The notes under the pieces are model-generated. The model was given only the letters and a program-made list of their open reading frames with translations, did not search any database and was not told the origin of the DNA. From Stieleria sp. JC731 (GTDB lineage: Bacteria > Planctomycetota > Planctomycetia > Pirellulales > Pirellulaceae), in the NCBI RefSeq assembly GCF_020966635.1, contig NZ_JAJKFQ010000011.1, positions 372,001-436,000 of the forward strand: a stretch of DNA of 64,000 nt, written 5' to 3'. Of this stretch, positions 60,565-64,000 are shown piece by piece. Positions within the stretch are counted from its first letter, which is position 1, and each line of letters begins with the position of its first letter. The position numbers and the translations under genes were made by a program.

Positions 60565-61545
60565 GAGCCGCAACGGCGCTAGCCGCGGTTGAGTGCAGCA
60601 CGAACACGGGGTTTCCCGATCAGCCGCTTGGCGCCAGCCTGCGGTTGCCGCAACTGCATCCACTGGAACCGCACGCTGGCGCGTCGCGGCTGATATTTGC
60701 AGCACGAACATGAGCCCTCACGATCAGCAACGATTGCGTGTGCCTGCCCTGAGCCGCAGAGGTGCTAGCCGCGGTTGAGTGTGTTTGGCAGCCGGAGGCT
60801 GCGTGCATTGCGTGACAAGGCGGGAGCCTTGTCACGAGCAAGTGGCTGCTCGTCTCGTGCGAGGCTCCTGCCTCGCATGAACTGTCTCGCAGGCTCCGCC
60901 TGCAGTGACCAACATCTCACGCAACCGTCGCTAGCGCGATTACGGCTCAGTTGCATGTTCCCCTGAGCCGCGGTTGGGTGTGCAGCACGAACTCGGGGGT
61001 TCACGATCAGCCGCTTGGCGTCAGCCTGCGGTTGCCGCAACTGCATCCACTGGAACCGCACGCTGGCGCGTCGCGGCTGATACTTTTAGCACGAACAGGA
61101 GCCCTCACGATCAGCAACGGTTGCGTGTGCCTGCCCTGAGCCGCAAAGGCGCTAGCCGCGGTTGAGTGTGCAGCACGAACTCGGGGGTTCACGATCAGCC
61201 GCTTGGCGCCAGCCTGCGGTTGCCGCTACTGCATCCACTGGAACCGCACGCTGGCGCGTCGCGGCTGATATTTGCAGCACGAACAGGAGCCCTCGCGATC
61301 AGCAACGGTTGCGTGTGCCTGCCCTGAGCCGCAAAGGCACTAGCCGCGGTTGGGTGTGCAGCACGAACTCGGGGGTTCACGATCAGCCGCTTGGCGCCAG
61401 CCTGCGGTTACTGCTACTGCATCCACTAGAACCGCACGCTGGCGCGTAGCGGCTGATATTTGCAGCACGAACATGAGTCTTCACGATCAGCGACGGTTGG
61501 GTGTGCCTGCCTTGAGCCGCAAAGGCGCTAGCCGCGGTTGAGTGA
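60565..61545. repeat. Large inverted-repeat array between the giant ATPase gene and the aldolase gene
   Basis: gagccg units begin at 60565, 60751, 61138, 61326 and 61514 (periods of 186-188 bp for adjacent copies), with a shortened copy at about 60964. Each full unit holds a gagccgc/gctagccgcggttg arm followed by a second inverted repeat (gatcagccgcttggcgccag with its partner ending cggctgat). Between 60780 and 60960 an insertion carries the ggcagccggaggctgc and gtgacaaggc hairpins and a Cys/Gly-poor gcaggctccgcctgc palindrome, then a right arm ending ggctcag. ATG-started ORFs of 60-95 codons arise in these repeats on both strands and are not genes. The array lies between convergent stops at 60531 and 61722. 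Confidence 0.9.
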
Positions 61546-61645
61546 ATACGCAGTTGCTAACCGCGAGCCAACGCTCTGCGGCTGATGCGGCAACAAGGAA
61601 CCATCGTCGCTTTCGCAAGTCCGACTCAGGTGATTTCCTCGCGAC

Positions 61646-61678
61646 AAAAAAAATGCCAGGGACTTGCCCTGGCATTTT
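61646..61678 (-). terminator. Intrinsic terminator of the aldolase gene
   Basis: aaaatgccaggg at 61650-61661 pairs with ccctggcatttt at 61667-61678 with a 5-nt loop (10 bp of solid core). On the minus strand the stem is followed by a run of eight T, the classic intrinsic terminator form. It lies 44 bp after the fba stop. Confidence 0.93.
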
Positions 61679-61721
61679 CTAAATTCGATTGACCGGTTTT
61701 GTTCGGACGAACAAAAGTCGG

Positions 61722-62732
61722 CTACAGGGTCGCACGAAGCTTTGCACCGTTACCGGCTTGACCGAAGGCGGTCATACGTGCGACGCAAACAGCTTTCATC
61801 GCGGCACGAGCTGGTTTCAGGTATGCACGTGGATCGAATGCCGCAGGATCTTCGCTGAAGACCTTTCGGATCGCACCGGTGATCGCCATACGGCAGTCGG
61901 TGTCGACGTTGATCTTACGAACGCCACTCTTGATGCCGCGTTGGATCTCTTCGACAGGCACGCCGTAAGTTTGCTTCATTTCACCACCGAACTGGTTGAT
62001 GATGTCTTGAAGTTCTTGTGGCACGCTGCTGCTGCCGTGCATGACCAAGTGGGTGTTAGGGATCTTCGCGTGAATCGCTTCGATTCGGTCCATCGCCAGA
62101 ACTTCGCCGGTTGGCTTTGCAGTGAACTTGTAAGCACCGTGGCTGGTTCCGATCGCGACAGCCAGAGCGTCGACGCCGGTTTCTTCGACGAAGCGAGCAG
62201 CTTCTTCTGGATCGGTCAGCAGTTGGTCGTGTGACAATTCACCGACCGCACCGTGACCATCTTCTTGTTCTCCACCACCGGTTTCTAGCGAGCCCAAGCA
62301 GCCCAATTCGCCTTCGACGCTGACGTTCTGTGCGTGAGCAAGCTCGACGACTTTCTTGGTGACAGCGACGTTGTAGTCGTAGTCTGCAGGAGTCTTGCCG
62401 TCTTCTTTCAGCGAACCGTCCATCATGACGCTGGTGAAGCCGTTTTCGATGGCCGACTGGCAAGTTTCGGGGCTGTTACCGTGATCCTGGTGCATCACGA
62501 TAGGAATGTGCGGGTAAAGTTCGGTTGCGGCGATCATCAAATGACGCAAGTATGCGTCTTGGCTGTAGGCCCGTGCGCCACGCGATGCTTGGATGATCAC
62601 AGGAGAATCTGTCTCCTCGGCGGCTTCCATGATCGACTGGATCTGTTCCATATTGTTGACGTTGAATGCCGCGACGCCGTAATCGTTTTCCGCAGCGTGG
62701 TCCAAGACGACGCGAAGAGGGACCAATGCCAT
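61722..62732 (-). CDS. fba: Class II fructose-bisphosphate aldolase
   Basis: Cleaves fructose 1,6-bisphosphate to the two triose phosphates in glycolysis and the reverse step in gluconeogenesis. The zinc-binding His residues and motifs are [43 protein letters not shown] and [19 protein letters not shown] contains the substrate-phosphate region. Length (336 residues) and the GGGEQEDG insert fit the class IIB group. It has its own intrinsic terminator and is divergent from the pabA-like gene with 93 bp between starts. Confidence 0.96.
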   Translation of the reverse strand: MALVPLRVVLDHAAENDYGVAAFNVNNMEQIQSIMEAAEETDSPVIIQASRGARAYSQDAYLRHLMIAATELYPHIPIVMHQDHGNSPETCQSAIENGFTSVMMDGSLKEDGKTPADYDYNVAVTKKVVELAHAQNVSVEGELGCLGSLETGGGEQEDGHGAVGELSHDQLLTDPEEAARFVEETGVDALAVAIGTSHGAYKFTAKPTGEVLAMDRIEAIHAKIPNTHLVMHGSSSVPQELQDIINQFGGEMKQTYGVPVEEIQRGIKSGVRKINVDTDCRMAITGAIRKVFSEDPAAFDPRAYLKPARAAMKAVCVARMTAFGQAGNGAKLRATL

Positions 62733-62825
62733 GATCGAGTACCTTGAGCTAAAGATGGAGTTTGAAATTCGTAATTCGTCCGGCGATTATCCCACCGTGA
62801 CGACTGGCCGCAAGGGCGGGCGACA

Positions 62826-63479
62826 ATGATTCTGCTGTTGGACAATCAGGATTCCTTTGTGCATAACTTGGCGCGTTATTTTCGCCTTAGCGGGGCGGAA
62901 ACGCGGGTTGTGCGCAGTAACCAAATTGCCGCCGAACAGGCGTTGGCGATGTCCCCCCACGCGATTGTGCTTTCCCCAGGACCTTTGGGCCCCAACGAGG
63001 CGGGATGCTGCGTCGAATTGGTCCAAAAGGCACCTGCCGACCTTCCAATCCTGGGGGTGTGTTTAGGGCACCAGGCCATCGGTGCAGCCTTTGGCGGAAC
63101 GATCCAACGCAGCCAACCACGCCACGGATTGGCCAGCCCGATTCGCCATGATGAACAAGCTTTGTTTGCCGGATGCCCAAATCCGGTGGACGTTGCACGT
63201 TATCATTCGTTGGTGGTTTCGCACTCAGATTTGCCTAGCTGTTTAGAAGTTGCCGCGACCAGTTTGGATGACAATTGCATCATGGCACTTCGGCATCGGC
63301 AGCGACCTGTGTTCGGGGTCCAGTTTCATCCCGAGTCGGTGCTCAGCCCCTGTGGCCAGCAAATCGTCAACAACTTTGTTCGTCTCATTCGTGAGCCCCA
63401 CGGCTCCAAGCCCACTGCCGAAAGTCCCACTACCCAGAACCCCTCTGTCCAAAAACCACTCCGTCCAGAGCCTACGTAG
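62826..63479 (+). CDS. pabA: Class I glutamine amidotransferase of the anthranilate/aminodeoxychorismate synthase family
   Basis: Supplies ammonia from glutamine for anthranilate or 4-amino-4-deoxychorismate synthesis. LLLDNQDSFVHNLARYF and VLSPGPLGPNEAG are family hallmarks, the nucleophile is the Cys in ILGVCLGHQAIGAAFGG, and the His/Glu of the triad are in FGVQFHPESVLSP. The last 25 residues are low-complexity Pro/Ser/Thr-rich and probably disordered. TrpG and PabA cannot be separated from sequence alone. The next gene is a DUF447 protein, which favours a PabA role in p-aminobenzoate supply for a folate- or tetrahydromethanopterin-type cofactor. Confidence 0.93.
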   Translation: MILLLDNQDSFVHNLARYFRLSGAETRVVRSNQIAAEQALAMSPHAIVLSPGPLGPNEAGCCVELVQKAPADLPILGVCLGHQAIGAAFGGTIQRSQPRHGLASPIRHDEQALFAGCPNPVDVARYHSLVVSHSDLPSCLEVAATSLDDNCIMALRHRQRPVFGVQFHPESVLSPCGQQIVNNFVRLIREPHGSKPTAESPTTQNPSVQKPLRPEPT

Positions 63480-63484
63480 ACATC

Positions 63485-64000
63485 GTGATTCTTGAATCGA
63501 TCGTGACCACCATCGACCATGCTGGGCAGGTCAACATCGCACCGATGGGACCGCTGGTTCAGTTCCCCGACCGTTTAAAGACGGTAGGTGACCAGGACCC
63601 TGGGTTCCTGCTGCGTCCTTACGAAGGCTCGCGAACATTCCGAAATCTGATGCAAACCGGACGGGCAACGATTCATCTGACCGATGACGCATTGCTAATC
63701 GCGAAAGCGGCCATCGGTCCTATCGAGTCACCCGAACGGTTGGTCGGTCGCAAAGCAATTCAAACCGATTCGTCAACCGAGCACGCAGAATTCAGTCATG
63801 CGGTCTTAAACGATTGCCATCGATGGTTTGCCGTCGAGGTGGAATCAATGGTTCAATCGCCTCCACGATATGAGATGTCCTGTAAGTTACTAAGCCAGGC
63901 GATCCAAGGGCCATTCATCGGTTTCAACCGAGCCAAGCATGCCGTTATTGAGGCCGCGATTTTGGCAACACGTGTCGGTATCCTTGACGATGATGACATC
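63485..64000 (+). CDS. DUF447 family protein, 3' end outside window
   Basis: A GTG-started frame begins 5 bp after the pabA-like gene and stays open for 172 codons to the right edge. The N-terminus VILESIVTTIDHAGQVNIAP with MGPLV, followed by FLLRPYEGSRTFRNLMQTG and, further on, NDCHRWFAVEVESM and GFNRAKHAVIEAAILATRVG, matches the DUF447 family, an FMN-binding split-barrel-like fold found in methanogens, methylotrophs and planctomycetes with tetrahydromethanopterin-linked C1 genes. The tight spacing suggests an operon with the pabA-like gene. The C-terminal part is missing. Confidence 0.82.
   Translation, partial: MILESIVTTIDHAGQVNIAPMGPLVQFPDRLKTVGDQDPGFLLRPYEGSRTFRNLMQTGRATIHLTDDALLIAKAAIGPIESPERLVGRKAIQTDSSTEHAEFSHAVLNDCHRWFAVEVESMVQSPPRYEMSCKLLSQAIQGPFIGFNRAKHAVIEAAILATRVGILDDDDI

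Noticed and set aside
60775-61541. Several 60-95-codon ORFs on both strands with near-identical products (for example starting MSVQHELGGSRSAAWRQ).
   Set aside because: They lie wholly inside the tandem inverted repeats and owe their similarity to the DNA repeat; no ribosome-binding site or codon bias supports them.

Overview
The window looks like a chromosomal segment from a marine-type planctomycete of the Pirellulaceae (Rhodopirellula and relatives). The evidence is gene content typical of that group: a DUF1501 / DUF1549-DUF1553 pair, a Planctomycete-type cytochrome c domain fused to WD40 repeats, an SHD1-domain secreted protein, a formylglycine sulfatase, a surface protein with a degenerate planctomycete-type N-terminal sorting segment, a PEP-CTERM protein, a squalene-type (C30) carotenoid tailoring cluster, and a pabA-like gene next to a DUF447 gene. 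No phage, transposase, CRISPR array or rRNA operon is visible. One tRNA (Cys, GCA) is present. The assignment is by family recognition; no search was run.

Layout. 1-6 kb: end of a membrane glycosyltransferase-like gene, an SHD1 secreted protein, a 94-bp tandem repeat array, a soluble chemoreceptor with a CZB domain and a small membrane protein. 6-15.8 kb: GH99-like secreted hydrolase, double DJ-1/PfpI surface protein, rlmN, M20 peptidase, BFD-type 2Fe-2S protein, sulfatase and exported unknowns. 16-22 kb: tRNA-Cys, UxaE-type epimerase, YeiH-family transporter with a 60-aa partner, acetyl-CoA synthetase. 22.2-27.2 kb: a four-gene carotenoid tailoring operon (aldehyde dehydrogenase, desaturase/oxidase, acyltransferase, glycosyltransferase). 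27.6-36.8 kb: DUF1501, DUF1549/1553, a PPC-like protein and a cytochrome/WD40/coiled-coil protein, probably one exported electron-transfer or surface complex. 37-41 kb: giant MscS-type channel. 41-47.4 kb: FG-GAP/ASPIC lipoprotein, divergent from a FAH-family dehydratase and a ketoglutarate-semialdehyde dehydrogenase (end of a Weimberg-type sugar-acid route). 47.6-55.7 kb: PEP-CTERM protein, MscL with a zinc ribbon, ABC-F ATPase, alaS and a lipoprotein. 55.9-60.5 kb: a 1530-residue SMC/RecF-like protein with two DUF4332 domains and an Arg/Ser-rich linker. 61.7-64 kb: class II aldolase, pabA-like glutaminase, and the start of a DUF447 gene cut by the window edge.

The most striking non-coding feature is a family of long imperfect inverted repeats (core gctagc, arms beginning gagccg and ending cggctc) in five intergenic regions. 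Four lie between convergent genes and the fifth directly follows the 3' end of the ABC-F gene. In two copies the core changes on both arms so that pairing is kept, which suggests selection on the hairpin. The strongest candidate for undescribed protein biology is the 1530-residue ATPase-like protein at 55939-60531, followed by the exported cytochrome/DUF1501 operon.
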